64,000 bases of DNA from Pseudorasbora parva (GCF_024679245.1 NC_090179.1:9482827-9546826); one strand, 5' to 3'; shown: positions 11,983-23,559, counted from the stretch's first letter. Notes: a model not told the origin generated them from the sequence alone. A program made the numbers and translations.

Positions 11983-13857
11983 ATGGCGAGCGAGCAGTTC
12001 AGACGGTGTGTGCCTCCCTGTCCGCGCTTTATTTCGGGCACGGACACACACCAGCTCTGTGTGCAGTGTCTCGGCGTGCAGCACGCCCGGGCCGCTCTCG
12101 AGGGAGCGGCTTGCGGCGAATGTGATAAGCTGCCGCTGAGAGTACTGCGCTCGCGGCTGGCGGTCTTTGACGAGGCCGGTCAGCCTCGCGAGCCTCGCGG
12201 TTCTGGGCCCGCTGTTGCCGAGGCAGAGCGGCGCCGCAGGTCGTGGGGCTCGCAGCTGGATCTGTCAGCGGGATTAGGGAATGTTGAGGCATCTCTCTCT
12301 TCCTCTGACGATTCAGAGGATCTTCCGCCACGTGTGGAAGCCCGCGCTGCGGCTTCTTCCTGCGAGGCGGAGGATCAGGTGCTCATGCTGTCCGATTCCG
12401 AGGGATCGTTGACAATGAGCACCGAAGCAGGCGCAGTGGGGCAGTCGCCACCCCACTCGCAGGCTATGGAGGAGCTCGTGGAGGTCTTGACTTGCGCTGT
12501 GGCCAAGCTGAGTTTAGATTGGCCACAAGAGGAAGTGCACGTCCAGCCGCCAAGCAAGCTGGACGAGCGCTTCTTCAAGCGTCGAGCCCAGCCTCCACGC
12601 CGGGGTCTGCCGTTTTTCCCCGACCTGCACAGTGAGCTGTGCAGGGCGTGGGAGAAACCCTTCTCAGCACGTTTGACTACGCCCCCTGCGCTTGACTTCG
12701 CTAACGTGCTGGGGGCGTCTGAGAAGGGATATGTTGCGCTGCCGAGGGTAGAAGAGGCGCTCGCGGGCCACCTCTCTCCCGAGACAGCAGCTTCATTGAA
12801 GACCCCGGCATTGCCCTCGAAACCATGCCGAGAGACTTCGAAGCTGGTGGCGAGGGCATATAGTGCGGCTGGTCGCGCTGGTGGGTGCCTGCACACTCTT
12901 GCGGTTCTGCAGGCCTACCAAGCGGACTTGCTGAAGGAGCTCGATGAGGGCGAGGGTCCCTCTCCGGAGGATGTGACTGAGCTGAGGAAGGCAGCGGATT
13001 TGTCTCTTCGTGTCACCAAACAGGCGGCCCGTGATATCGGCCGCTCCATGACGGGTTTGGTGTGCGCGGAGAGACATCTCTGGCTGAACCTGTCGGGGAT
13101 CAGGGAGAGAGACAGACACTTTCTCCTTGATTCCCCGGTTTCGCCTTCTGGCCTTTTCGGCGGCGCTGTGAGCACCGTCGTCGAGAGGTTTCAGGAGGTG
13201 AAAAAGCAGGCTGCCGCTCTCAGCCAGTTCATCCCTCGCCGCTGGGGCTCCTCCAGCAAGGCTGCCTCGAGTGGGCAGTCTCGGCCAGCAGAGGGCTCCT
13301 CGCACCGTGAGGTGCAGAAGCAGAGCGTCGCTTCTCGTGCCCCTCCTGAGGGAGCTTGGCAGAAGAAGCGACGCTCTCGCGGGAAGTCTTCAAAGCTGAA
13401 GACCGACCTGACCGACCGACCTTATTCAGGCCAAGAAGGCTTCCAAGCGGTCCTAGCTGCGGCAAGACCGCTGAGAGCTGTCCCCCACGGGGCGGAGCGA
13501 CCGAGGTCGTTCTCCCCCCGAGGCTCTCGGGAAATCGATGTTGTGCTCTTGCAGTCAAAAGGGCTCCGGACCACGTCGTTTCCCCATGTTCGCGCGCGGC
13601 TCTGGCCCGCACATATAAAATCTGTGGCAGAGCAGCGACTGCGTTCACACACCGGAAATCTACCTCGATTAGTCCCTGCCGGTTATCCGCTTCAGGGGGT
13701 CGAGGGAGAGGTTCGGTTGATACCCCAGACCAGCCTCGAGAGGCTGGTCCCCTTATCAGAGTATCTCGGCGCATGGTCATGCCTTCCGAATATCTCTGTG
13801 TGGGCCCTGCGCACTGTAGAACGGGGATACAGACTGCAGTTCAGAGCTCCCCCCCCC
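11983..13857 (+). CDS. gag: DIRS copy 1 Gag-like protein (frame runs on past a frameshift)
   Basis: ORF1 of the element starts at the first ATG downstream of the TATA box (MASEQFRRC...). It should be the structural protein that packages element RNA. The N-terminus has a Cys/His cluster that looks zinc-binding: C9, C13, H23, C26, C29, H34, C44 and C47. An acidic Ser/Asp-rich segment follows (about residues 100-150), and then a long Ala/Leu/Glu-rich, probably helical region and a basic Lys/Arg/Ser tail around residues 450-480. Sequence from about residue 590 (the stretch with ...VWALRTVERGY...) belongs by family pattern to the RT lead-in. At the nine-C run 13849-13857 this copy leaves the RT frame. 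The reading frame stays open by chance and reaches the recombinase, ending at 16665, giving 1560 codons; I do not think that is one natural protein. Confidence 0.8.
13849..13857 (+). other. Nine-C run causing Gag/RT frameshift in copy 1
   Basis: There are nine consecutive C here, against eight at 44578-44585 in copy 2. With eight, Gag and RT are one frame and the encoded PPPKFGG-type lead-in of the RT is kept. With nine, translation leaves that frame. A G6 run follows after GAAATTT, so the C and G runs can also form a short stem. Confidence 0.85.
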
Positions 13858-13882
13858 GAAATTTGGGGGGATAGTCTGGACA

Positions 13883-15625
13883 GTGGTCGGTCCCGAGCAG
13901 GTGGGGGTAATGGGGCAGGAAGTACACTCTCTGCTGGAAAAAGGGGCGATAGAAAGGGTCCCCCCGCCAGAAAGGGAGGTCGGGTTCTACAGCCGGTACC
14001 TCATAGTCCCCAAGAAGGATGGGGGGTTGCGTCCAATTTTAGATCTCAGGCTTCTGAATCGGTCTCTGAGGAGATACAGGTTCAGGATGCTAACCATTCC
14101 TGTTATCGTGAGTCAGATCCAGTTCGAGGACTGGTTCGTCACGATAGATCTAAAGGACGCTTACTTCCATATTTCCATCCTTCCCAGTCACAGGAAGTTC
14201 CTGAGGTTCGCTTTCGGGGGCGAAGCGTTCCAATATCGGGTCCTTCCCTTTGGCCTAGCCTTGTCACCTCGCACCTTCACAAAGTGCATGGATGCAGCCC
14301 TGGCTCTGCTAAGACTCCAGGGCATCGGGGTACTGAATTATATCGACGACTGGTTGATCATGGCCAGGTCGTACGATATGGCAGTTCAGCATCGAGATGC
14401 TGTTCTAGCACACATGAGGTGTTTGGGGTTGAGACTCAACGCGAAAAAGAGCGCGTTGACGCCCTCCCAGAGAATTACGTTCCTGGGAATAGTGTGGGAC
14501 TCGGTAACGATGCGGGCACACATGTCACCCGCACGTATCGAGACCATACGGGCGGAGGTCTCAAGTATAAGGTTGGGCCACAGCATCACTGTCAAACAGT
14601 TCCAGAGACTGGTGGGTCTCATGGCAGCACCGTCCAGTGTGATTCCGCTCGGCCTGCTCCACATGAGACCGCTACAGTGGTGGCTGAGAACCAAGGGGTT
14701 TTCTCCGAAGGGGAATCCCTTCCGTATGATCAGGGTAACGCGCAAATGCATTCGTTCCCTGGTTATATGGAAGAAACCTTGGTTTCTGTCCCTGGGGCTA
14801 GTATTGGGAGCATCGTGTTGCCGGAAAACCGTTTCAACAGATGCATCCCTTACTGGTTGGGGCGCGGTCATGGAAGGCCGAGGGGCGAGAGGTCCTTGGA
14901 CAGCCCAGCATGCTACATGGCACATCAACTGCCTAGAGATGCTGGCTGTCTGGAAAGCTCTGAGGAGTTTTCTCGAGGACCTTCGCGGCCACCATGTCCT
15001 GATACGATCCGACAACACTGCCGTGGTATCGTATCTAAATCATCAGGGGGGTCTGAGATCGCGCCCTCTGTACAGACTGGCGCATCAGGTCCTCCTGTGG
15101 TCCCACGGGAAACTGTCTTCTCTCAGGGCAGTTTATATCCCGGGGGACCAGAACCAGGGAGCAGACATCCTGTCAAGGCAGGGGCTGAGGCCCGGGGAGT
15201 GGCGTCTCCATCCAGAGGTGGTGGAGGCCATATGCGAGAGGTTTGGCCAAATGGAAGTGGATTTGTTTGCGTCTCGAGAGACGACCCACTGTCCACTTTG
15301 GTTCTCCCTCAGGCATCCGGCTCCGTTGGGCCTGGATGCCATGTCACAGGCGTGGCCGAGGCTGCGTCTGTATGCATTTCCCCCGATTGCTCTGCTCCCG
15401 GGAGTTCTGGAGCGGGTTCGCCGGGAAGGCATTCGCCTGCTTCTGATAGCACCCCGGTGGCCGACCAGGGTATGGTTCTCCAACATTATGGACCTGCTAG
15501 ACGACCTTCCATGGCAGATTCCTCTGAGGAGGGATCTGTTGACTCAGGCGGGGGGCTCGATATTTCACCCCCAGCCAGAGTTATGGAACCTGTGGGCTTG
15601 GCCCCTGAGGGGGCAGAGCTCATAG
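13883..15625 (+). CDS. pol: DIRS copy 1 reverse transcriptase / RNase H / MT-like polyprotein
   Basis: This 580-codon frame copies element RNA into DNA. Numbering from the ATG at 13883, RT motifs are LVPKKDGGLRPILDLR-type sequence near residues 45-60, motif A TIDLKDAYFHI with D89, LPFGLALSPRTFTK, and motif C YIDDW with D155 and D156. RNase H follows with catalytic residues D320 (STDAS), E352 (NCLEML), D377 (RSDNTA) and D428 (GADILSR). The C-terminal part, from about residue 458 (VDLFAS, LYAFPP, LIAPRWP), matches the conserved region of DIRS polyproteins usually called the methyltransferase domain; I cannot confirm that activity. The true N-terminus is probably upstream and joined to Gag, as in copy 2, so the extra C at 13849-13857 probably severs it. 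The 3' end overlaps the recombinase frame. Confidence 0.93.
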   Translation: MVGPEQVGVMGQEVHSLLEKGAIERVPPPEREVGFYSRYLIVPKKDGGLRPILDLRLLNRSLRRYRFRMLTIPVIVSQIQFEDWFVTIDLKDAYFHISILPSHRKFLRFAFGGEAFQYRVLPFGLALSPRTFTKCMDAALALLRLQGIGVLNYIDDWLIMARSYDMAVQHRDAVLAHMRCLGLRLNAKKSALTPSQRITFLGIVWDSVTMRAHMSPARIETIRAEVSSIRLGHSITVKQFQRLVGLMAAPSSVIPLGLLHMRPLQWWLRTKGFSPKGNPFRMIRVTRKCIRSLVIWKKPWFLSLGLVLGASCCRKTVSTDASLTGWGAVMEGRGARGPWTAQHATWHINCLEMLAVWKALRSFLEDLRGHHVLIRSDNTAVVSYLNHQGGLRSRPLYRLAHQVLLWSHGKLSSLRAVYIPGDQNQGADILSRQGLRPGEWRLHPEVVEAICERFGQMEVDLFASRETTHCPLWFSLRHPAPLGLDAMSQAWPRLRLYAFPPIALLPGVLERVRREGIRLLLIAPRWPTRVWFSNIMDLLDDLPWQIPLRRDLLTQAGGSIFHPQPELWNLWAWPLRGQSS

Positions 15626-16665
15626 AAGAAGGGCTGTCAGCAGGTGTCGTGGAGACTATACTCAGCTCCAGGGCTCCTTCCACCAGGAAGCTGTACAACT
15701 TGAAGTGGAGAGTGTTCTCCATATGGTGTAGAGACCGTGAAGTAGACCCAGTGAACTGCGCTGTGGCTTCAGTACTGGAGTTTCTGCAAGATCGGTTTTC
15801 CGCCGGGCTTACCCCGTCCACACTTAAGGTGTATGTGGCAGCGATAGGAGCTTTCCACGCACCATTAGGTGAAGGACCTCTGGGGAGGCACCATCTGGTT
15901 GTACGGTTCCTCCGAGGAGCGCGGAGGATGAGACCTGTGGCTCGTTCTAGGATCCCTGCGTGGGATCTGGCAGTGGTTCTCGAAGGGTTGGTTGAGGCCC
16001 CCTTCGAACCGCTGGAGTTGGCTGAGGCCAAGAACCTCACGCTTAAGGTAGCTTTTCTCTTAGCCATCACCTCTCTGAGGAGGGTGGGGGACCTTCAGGC
16101 ATTGGCAGTCACACCCAATTGCTTGGAGTTTGCCCCAGGCAATGTGAAAGCTATCTTGCGGCCGACCCCGGGATCCGTCCCCAAGGTACCGTCTAATGCG
16201 GTACGGTCGGTGGTTCTCCAGGCTTTTCATCCCCCGCCTCATGTGACGGCAGATGAGGGCAGGCTTCACCTCCTCTGCCCGGTGCGGGCATTGAGGATTT
16301 ATTTGGAGAGGTCTGCCCAGTGGAGGAAGTCAGACCAGTTGTTAGTGTGCTTTGGTCCACCTAGGAAAAGGCTGCCTGCAGCCAAACAGACAATTAGTAA
16401 CTGGATTGTCCAGGCAATAGCCACGGCCTATCAGGTGCGCAACTTGCCTTCACCTATAGCCGTGAGGGCGCATTCTACCAGGGGCATGGCCTCCTCGGTA
16501 GCCCTCCTTTCCGGAGCTTCTTTGCAAGAGATTTGCGAGGCGGCTGGGTGGGCCACACCGCATACCTTCGTGAGGTATTATAGTCTGCACCTCCCGGCGA
16601 CGCCAGGCGCTAGGGTGCTCGCCCCTGATTATGCACTCCGGTTCATGTCATGGGGTGCAAGATAG
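15511..16665 (+). CDS. DIRS copy 1 tyrosine recombinase (intact)
   Basis: This frame of 384 residues from the ATG at 15511 (or slightly longer from 15472) overlaps the end of pol by about 115 bp in another frame. It should integrate the circular DNA intermediate by cutting and rejoining DNA through a phosphotyrosine link. Residues 25-140 (ending about ARSRIPAWDL) form the helical N-terminal core-binding domain. The catalytic domain keeps the family set: R191 in SLRRVGDL, H321 and R324 in HSTRG, G346-W347 with H351, and the nucleophile Y356 or Y357 in TFVRYYSL, most likely the second. No stop or frameshift is visible, so this copy could still encode an active enzyme. There is no independent promoter I can point to; translation from a shared or downstream transcript is likely. 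Confidence 0.93.
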   Translation: MADSSEEGSVDSGGGLDISPPARVMEPVGLAPEGAELIEEGLSAGVVETILSSRAPSTRKLYNLKWRVFSIWCRDREVDPVNCAVASVLEFLQDRFSAGLTPSTLKVYVAAIGAFHAPLGEGPLGRHHLVVRFLRGARRMRPVARSRIPAWDLAVVLEGLVEAPFEPLELAEAKNLTLKVAFLLAITSLRRVGDLQALAVTPNCLEFAPGNVKAILRPTPGSVPKVPSNAVRSVVLQAFHPPPHVTADEGRLHLLCPVRALRIYLERSAQWRKSDQLLVCFGPPRKRLPAAKQTISNWIVQAIATAYQVRNLPSPIAVRAHSTRGMASSVALLSGASLQEICEAAGWATPHTFVRYYSLHLPATPGARVLAPDYALRFMSWGAR

Positions 16666-16685
16666 GCGAGGACTAGTGGGTACTC

Positions 16686-16796
16686 GTTCCCCGATGTGTC
16701 ATCTACGATGACGCAGTGCGAGTTCCCTCGATAAAGGGAACGTCTCGGGTTATGAATATAACCCATGTTCCCTGAGAGGGAACGAGACACTGCGTC
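16686..16796 (+). repeat. DIRS copy 1 internal complementary region
   Basis: Positions 16686-16741 are the reverse complement of the left extremity (11718-11773) with one mismatch in the part I compared. Positions 16742-16796 are the exact reverse complement of the right extremity (16991-17045). The join at 16741/16742 therefore represents the two ends brought together. In the accepted DIRS model this segment templates the circular form. Confidence 0.93.
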
Positions 16797-16839
16797 TCGT
16801 AGCCCCGCCTATCTACAGAGCGGCCCGCTTCATAGCAGT

Positions 16840-16999
16840 AAGCTGCGTTTGCTTGTGCCGGCGTCCCTTTATACCTCCGGGTATGCCGTCACTCGTTACG
16901 TCATCACGCAACACCAATCAAGATTGGACTTTTTTGATATGAACTCAGCAGCGTCACGCCGTGGGCGTTCCCCGATGTGTCATCTACGATGACGCAGTG
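16840..16999 (-). repeat. DIRS copy 1 right inverted terminal repeat
   Basis: This is the reverse complement of 11741-11900. It carries the same CCAAT pair and a TATA box (CTTTATA at 16867-16873) that faces leftward, so it could drive antisense transcription into the recombinase gene. Confidence 0.92.
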
Positions 17000-17003
17000 T
17001 CTC

Positions 17004-17040
17004 GTTCCCTCTCAGGGAACATGGGTTATATTCATAACCC
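17004..17040. other. Right terminal palindromes of DIRS copy 1
   Basis: Two perfect inverted repeats are adjacent: GTTCCCT/AGGGAAC with a CTC loop (17004-17020), and GGGTTAT/ATAACCC with an ATTC loop (17023-17040). Their complements are in the internal complementary region. Confidence 0.65.
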
Positions 17041-18545
17041 GAGACGTTTCTTCAGTATATCAAGGATGAGATTTTTTTGACAAAAAAAAAAACATCTGAC
17101 CCGAGATTCCATGAACTTGAACTTTCTATGCATATAAATAGAATCCATCTCATGTTTTATTAGTTCTTCAATGATGACCATTTTATCTTATTTTTGGCCA
17201 GATTGTTTGAACTTGAACCTTCTTTAAAGACTTCTGACATTCTGATGTTTCTTCAGTAGATCAAGGATGAGAATTTTTTGACAAAAAAAAATCTGACCCT
17301 GGATCCCATGAACTTGAACTTTCTATGCATATAAATAGATTACTTCAGATGAAGCGGTTCAAGGATGACCTTTTGAACTTATTTGTGCCCAAATACTCTT
17401 TAAACTTGAACATTCTATAAAGACTTTATGACTACCTGTGGTTTCATCAGTAGGTCAAGGAAGATATTTTAAAAAATAAATAAATAAATAAATCTCACCC
17501 TAGATTCCTTGATCTTGAACTTTCTATGCATATAAATAGATTCCTTCTGATGCATTGGTACAGGGATGATCTATTGTACCTATTTGTGGCCAAATAGTCT
17601 TTGAACTTGAACATTCCACACAGACTTTATGACTTTTTGTTGTTTCTTCAGTATATCAAGGATGAGATTTTTTTAACAAAAAAAAAAATCTGACCCGAGA
17701 TTCCATGAACTTGAACTTTCTATGCATATCAATAGATTCCTTCTGATGTTTTATTAGTTCTTCAATGATGACCATTTGAACTTATTTTTGGCCAGATTCT
17801 TTGAACTTGAACCTTCTTTAAAGACTTCTGACATTCCGTTGTTTCTTCAGTAGATCAAGGATGAGAATTTTTTGACAAAAATTTTTTTTACCCTGGATCC
17901 CATGAACTTGAACTTTCTATGCATATAAATTGATTCCTTCTGGTGCAGTGGTACAGGGATGATCTATTGAACCTATTTGTGGCCAAATAGTCTTTGAACT
18001 TGAACATTCCACACAGACTTTATGACTTTTTGTTGTTTCTTCAGTATATCAAGGATGAGATTTTTTTGACAAAAAAAAGATTCTGACCCTGGATCCCATG
18101 AACTTGAAATTTCTATGCACATAAAAAGATTCCTTCTAATGCAGTGGTTCAAGGATGACCTTTTGAACTTATTTGTGCCCAAATACTCTTTAAACTTGAA
18201 CATTCTATAAAGACTTTATGACTACCTGTGGTTTCATCAGTAGGTCAAGGAAGATATTTTAAAAAATAAATAAATAAATAAATCTCACCCTAGATTCCTT
18301 GAACTTGAACTTTTTTTGCATATAAATAGATTCCTTCTGATGCAGTGGTACAGGGATGATCTATTGTACCTATTTGTGGCCAAATAGTCTTTGAACTTGA
18401 ACATTCCACACAGACTTTATGACTTTCTGTTGTTTCTTCAGTATATCAAGGATGAGATTTTTTTGAAAAAAAAAAAAAAAAATCTGACCCGAGATTCCAT
18501 GAACTTGAACTTTCTATGCATATAAATAGAGTCCTTCTGATGTTT

Positions 18546-18604
18546 TATTAGTTCATTAATAAAATAGTTTTATTATAGTTTTATTAATAGTTTTATTAGT
18601 TTAA
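18546..18604 (+). repeat. AT-rich local expansion inside a satellite monomer (unit 1)
   Basis: Between ATTAGTTC and AATGATGACC, where normal monomers have only TTC, this monomer carries about 50 extra bases made of imperfect copies of AGTTTTATTA. The same insertion is at about 53443-53502 in unit 2, so it is a shared positional marker. Confidence 0.8.
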
Positions 18605-21600
18605 ATGATGACCATTTGAACTTATTTTTGGCCAGATTCTTTGAACTTGAACCTTCTTTAAAGACTTCTGACATTCTGTTGTTTCTTCAGTAGATCAAGG
18701 ATGAGAATTTTTTGACAAAAAAAAATCTGACCCTGGATCCCATGAACTTGAACTTTCTATGCATATAAATAGATTACTTCAGATGAAGTGGTTCAAAGAT
18801 GACCTTTTGAACTTATTTGTGCCCAAATACTCTTTAAACTTGAACATTCTATAAAGACTTTATGACTACCTGTGGTTTCATCAGTAGGTCAAGGAAGATA
18901 TTTTTTGAAAAAAATAAATAAATAAATCTCACCCTAGATTCCTTGAACTTGAACTTTCTATGCATATAAATAGATTCCTTCTGATGCAGTGGTACAGGGA
19001 TGATCTATTGAACCTATTTGTGGCCAAATAGTCTTTGAACTTGAACATTCCACACAGACTTTATGACTTTTTGTTGTTTCTTCAGTATATCAAGGATGAG
19101 ATTTTTTTAACAACAAAAAAAAAAAAATCTGACCCGAGATTCCATGAACTTGAACTTTCTATGCATATCAATAGATTCCTTCTGATGTTTTATTAGTTCT
19201 TCAATGATGACCATTTGAACTTATTTTTGGCCAGATTCTTTGAACTCGAACCTTCTTTAAAGACTTCTGACATTCCGTTGTTTCTTCAGTAGATCAAGGA
19301 TGAGAATTTTTTGACAATTTTTTTTTTTACCCTGGATCCCATGAACTTGAACTTTCTACACATATAAAGAGATTACTTCTGGTGCAGTGGTTCAAGGATG
19401 ACCTTTTGAACTTATTTGTGCCCAAATACTCTTTGAACTTGAACATTCTATAAAGACTTATGACTACCTGTGGTTTCATCAGTAGGTCAAGGAAGACATT
19501 TTTTGACAAAAAATAATAATCTCACCCTAGATTCCATTAACTTGAACTTTCTATGCATAAAGATTCCTTCTGATGTTTTATTAGTTCTTCAAGGATGACC
19601 ATTTGAACTTATTTTTGGCCAGATTCTTTGAACTTGAACCTTGTTTAAAGATTTCTGACATTCTGTTGTTTCTTCAGTAGATCAAGGATGAGATTTTTTT
19701 AACCAAAAAAAAAAAGATTCTAACCCTGGATCCCATGAACTTGAACTTTCTATGCATATAAATAGATTACTTCTGATGCAGTGGTTCAAGGATGACCTTT
19801 TGAACTTATCTGTGCCCAAATACTCTTTGAACTTGAACATTCTACACAGACTTTATGACTACCTGTTTTCATCAGTAGGTCAAGGAAGACATTTTTTGGC
19901 AAAAAATAAAATAAAAAATCTCACCCTAGATTCCATGAACTTGAACGTTCTATGCATATAAATAGATTACTTCTGGTGCAGTGGTTCAAGGACGACCTTT
20001 TGAAACTATTTGTGCCCAAATACTCTTTGAACTTGAACATTTTATAAAGACTTTATGACTACCTGTGGTTTCATCAGTAGGTCAAGGAAGACATTTTTTG
20101 ACAAAAAAAAAAATCTGACCCTGGATCCCATGAATTTGAACTTTCTATGCATATAATTAGATTCATTCTGAAGCATTGGTTCAGGGATGACCTATTGAAC
20201 CTATTTGTGGCCAAATAGTCTTTGAACTTGAACATTATACACAGACTTTATGACTTTTTGTTGTTTCTTCAGTATATCAAGGATGAGATTTTTTTGACAA
20301 AAAAAAGATTCTGACCCTGGATCCCATGAACTTGAAATTTCTATGCACATAAAAAGATTCGTTCTGATGCATTGGTTCAGGGATGACCTATTGAACCTAT
20401 TTGTGGCCAAATAGTCTTTGAACTTGAACATTATACACAGACTTTATGACTTTTTGTTGTTTCTTCAGTATATCAAGGATGAGATTTTTTTGACAAAAAA
20501 AAGATTCTGACCCTGGATCCCATGAACTTGAAATTTCTATGCACATAAAAAGATTCCTTCTAATGCAGTGGTTCAAGGATGACCTTTTGAACTTATTTGT
20601 GCCCAAATACTCTTTAAACTTGAACATTCTATAAAGACTTTATGACTACCTGTGGTTTCATCAGTAGGTCAAGGAAGATATTTAAAAAAATAAATAAATA
20701 AATAAATCTCACCCTAGATTCCTTGAACTTGAATTTTCTATGCATATAAATTGATTCCTTCTGATGCAGTGGTACAGGGATGATCTATTGAACCTATTTG
20801 TGGCCAAATAGTCTTTGAACTTGAACATTCCACACAGACTTTATGACTTTCTGTTGTTTCTTCAGTATATCAAGGATGAGATTTTTTTGACAAAAAAAAA
20901 AAAATCTGACCCGAGATTCCATGAACTTGAACTTTCTATGCATATAAATAGATTCCTTCTGATGTTTTATTAGTTCTTCAATGATGACCATTTGAACTTA
21001 TTTTTGGCCAGATTCTTTGAACTTGAACCTTCTTTAAAGACTTCTGACATTCTGTTTTTTCTTCAGTAGATCAAGGATGAGAATTTTTTGACAAAAACAA
21101 ATCTGACCCTGGATCTCATGAACTTGAACTTTCTATGCATATAAATTGATTCCTTCTGATGCAGTGGTTCAAGGATGACCTTTTGAACTTATTTGTGCCC
21201 AAATACTCTTTGACATTGAACATTATTTAAAGACTTTATGACTACCTGTGGTTTCATCAGTAGGTCAAGGAAGACATTTTTTGACAAAAAAAAAAATATC
21301 TCACCGAAGATTCCATGAACTTGAACTTTCTATGCATACAGATTCCTTCTGATGTTTTATTAGTTCTTCAAGGATGACCATTTGAACTTATTTTTGGCCA
21401 GATTCGTTGAACTTGAACCTTGTTTAAATATTTCTGACATTCTGTTGTTTCTTCAGTATATCAAGGATGAGATTTTTTTGACAAAAAAAAAGATTCTGAC
21501 CCTGGATCCCATGAACTTGAAATTTCTATGCATATAAATAGATTCCTTCTAATGCAGTGGTTCAAGGATGACCTTTTGAACTTATTTGTACCCAAATACT

Positions 21601-22026
21601 CTTTAAACTTGAACATTCTATAAAGACTTTATGACTACCTGTGGTTTCATCAGTAGGTCAAGGAAGATATTTTTTTGAAAATAAATAAATAAATAAATCT
21701 CACCCTAGATTCCTTGAACTTGAACTTTCTTTGCATTTAAATAGATTCCTTCTGATGCAGTGGTTCAAGGATGATCTATTGAACCTATTTGTGGCCAAAT
21801 AGTCTTTGAACTTGAACATTCCACACAGACTTTATGACTTTCTGTTGTTTCTTCAGTATATCAAGGATGAGATTTTTTTGACAAACTTTCTATGCATATA
21901 AATAGAGTCCTTCTGATGTTTTATTAGTTATTCAATGATGACCATTTGAACTTATTTTTGGCCAGATTCTTTGAACTTGAACATTCTATAAAGACTTTAT
22001 GACTACCTGTGGTTTCATCAGTAGGT

Positions 22027-22615
22027 CAAGGAAGACATTTTTTGACAAAAAAAAAAAAAATCTCACCCTAGATTCCATGAACTTGAACTTTCTATGCATA
22101 CAGATTCCTTCTGATGTTTTATTAGTTCTTCAAGGATGACCATTTGAACTTATTTTTGGCCAGATTCGTTGAACTTGAACATTGTTTAAAGATTTCTGAC
22201 ATTCTGTTGTTCAAGGAAGACATTTTTTGACAAAAAAAAAAAAATCTCACCCTAGATTCCATGAACTTGAACTTTCTATGCATACAGATTCCTTCTGATG
22301 TTTTATTAGTTCTTCAAGGATGACCATTTGAACTTATTTTTGGCCAGATTCGTTGAACTTGAACCTTGTTTAAAGATTTCTGACATTCTGTTGTTTCTTC
22401 AGTAGATCAAGGAAGACATTTTTTGACAAAAAAAAAAAAAAATCTCACCCTAGATTCCATGAACTTGAACTTTCTATGCATACAGATTCCTTCTGATGTT
22501 TTATTAGTTCTTCAAGGATGACCATTTGAACTTATTTTTGGCCAGATTCGTTGAACTTGAACCTTGTTTAAAGATTTCTGACATTCTGTGGTTTCTTCAG
22601 TAGATCAAGGATGAG
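22027..22615 (+). repeat. Recent local triplication of one satellite subtype
   Basis: CAAGGAAGACATTTTTTGAC occurs at about 22027, 22211 and 22408. Each is followed by a nearly identical monomer with GCATACAGATTCC and GATTCGTTGAAC. Periods are 184 and 197 bp. The shorter copy lost part of the CTTCAGTAGAT segment at about 22210. This is a fresh amplification within the older array. Confidence 0.75.
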
Positions 22616-23559
22616 ATTTTTTTGACCAAAAAAAAAAGATTCTGACCCTGGATCCCATGAACTTGAACTTTCTATGCATATAAATAGATTACTTCTGGTG
22701 CAGTGGTTCAGGGATGACCTATTGAACCTATTTGTGGCCAAATAGTCTTTGAACTTGAACATTATACACAGACTTTATGACTTTTTGTTGTTTCTACAGT
22801 ATATCAAGGATGAGATTTTTTTGACAAAAAAAAAATTCTCACCCTAGATTCCATGAACTTGAACTTTATATGCATATAAATAGATTTATTCTGATGTTTT
22901 ATTAGTTCTTCAAGCATGACCCTTTGAACTTATTTTTGGCAAGATTCTTTGAACTTGAACCTTCTTTAAAGACTTCTGACAGTCTGTTGTTTCTTCAGTA
23001 GATCAAGGTTGAGATTTTTTTGACAAAAAAAAAGAAAAGATTCTGACCCTGGATCCCATGAACTTGAACTTTCTATGCATATAAATAGATTACTTCTGGT
23101 GCAGTGGTTCAAGGATGATCTATTGAACCCTTTTGTGGCCAAATAGTCTTTGAACTTGAACATTCCACACAGACTTTATTACTTTCTGTTGTTTCTTGAG
23201 TATATCAAGGATGAGATTTTTTTGACAAACTTTCTATGCATATAAATAGAGTCCTTCTGATGTTTTATTAGTTATTCAATGATGACCATTTGAACTTATT
23301 TTTGGCCAGACTCTTTGAACTTGAACCTTCTTTAAAGACTTCTGACATTCTGTTGTTTCTTCAGTAGATCTAGGATGAGAATTTTTTGACAAAAAAAATC
23401 TGACCCTGGATCCCATGAACTTGAACTTTCTATGCATATAAATTGATTCCTTCTGATGCAGTGGTTCAAGGATGACCTTTTGAACTTATTTGTGCCCAAA
23501 TACTCTTTGAACTTGAACATTCTATAAAGACTTTATGACTACCTGTGGTTTCATCAGTA

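Larger units (their letters stand above)
11718..17045 (+). mobile_element. DIRS-like tyrosine-recombinase retrotransposon, copy 1
   Basis: A GC-rich 5328-bp element abruptly interrupts a satellite monomer. The left flank ends CTGTT and the right flank resumes GTTTCTTCAG; uninterrupted monomers read CTGTTGTTTCTTCAG, so there is no target-site duplication, only one GTT that can be assigned to either end. It has inverted terminal repeats, an internal complementary region that pairs with both extreme ends, and Gag, RT/RNase H/MT and tyrosine recombinase coding regions in that order. This combination defines the DIRS order, which integrates through a tyrosine recombinase and a circular intermediate and has no LTRs or DDE integrase. 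The recombinase is intact, but an extra C breaks the Gag-RT frame. Confidence 0.96.

Noticed and set aside
12029..16269. Many minus-strand and out-of-frame open frames of 67-210 codons inside the DIRS elements
   Set aside because: They are shadows of GC-rich gag, RT and recombinase genes. They have no motifs, and they recur in copy 2 only because the copies are nearly identical.
11983..16665. A single 1560-residue protein in DIRS copy 1
   Set aside because: The open frame joins Gag to the recombinase through about 1.6 kb that is the wrong frame of the RT gene. The join follows from the extra C at 13849-13857, and the middle has no domain.
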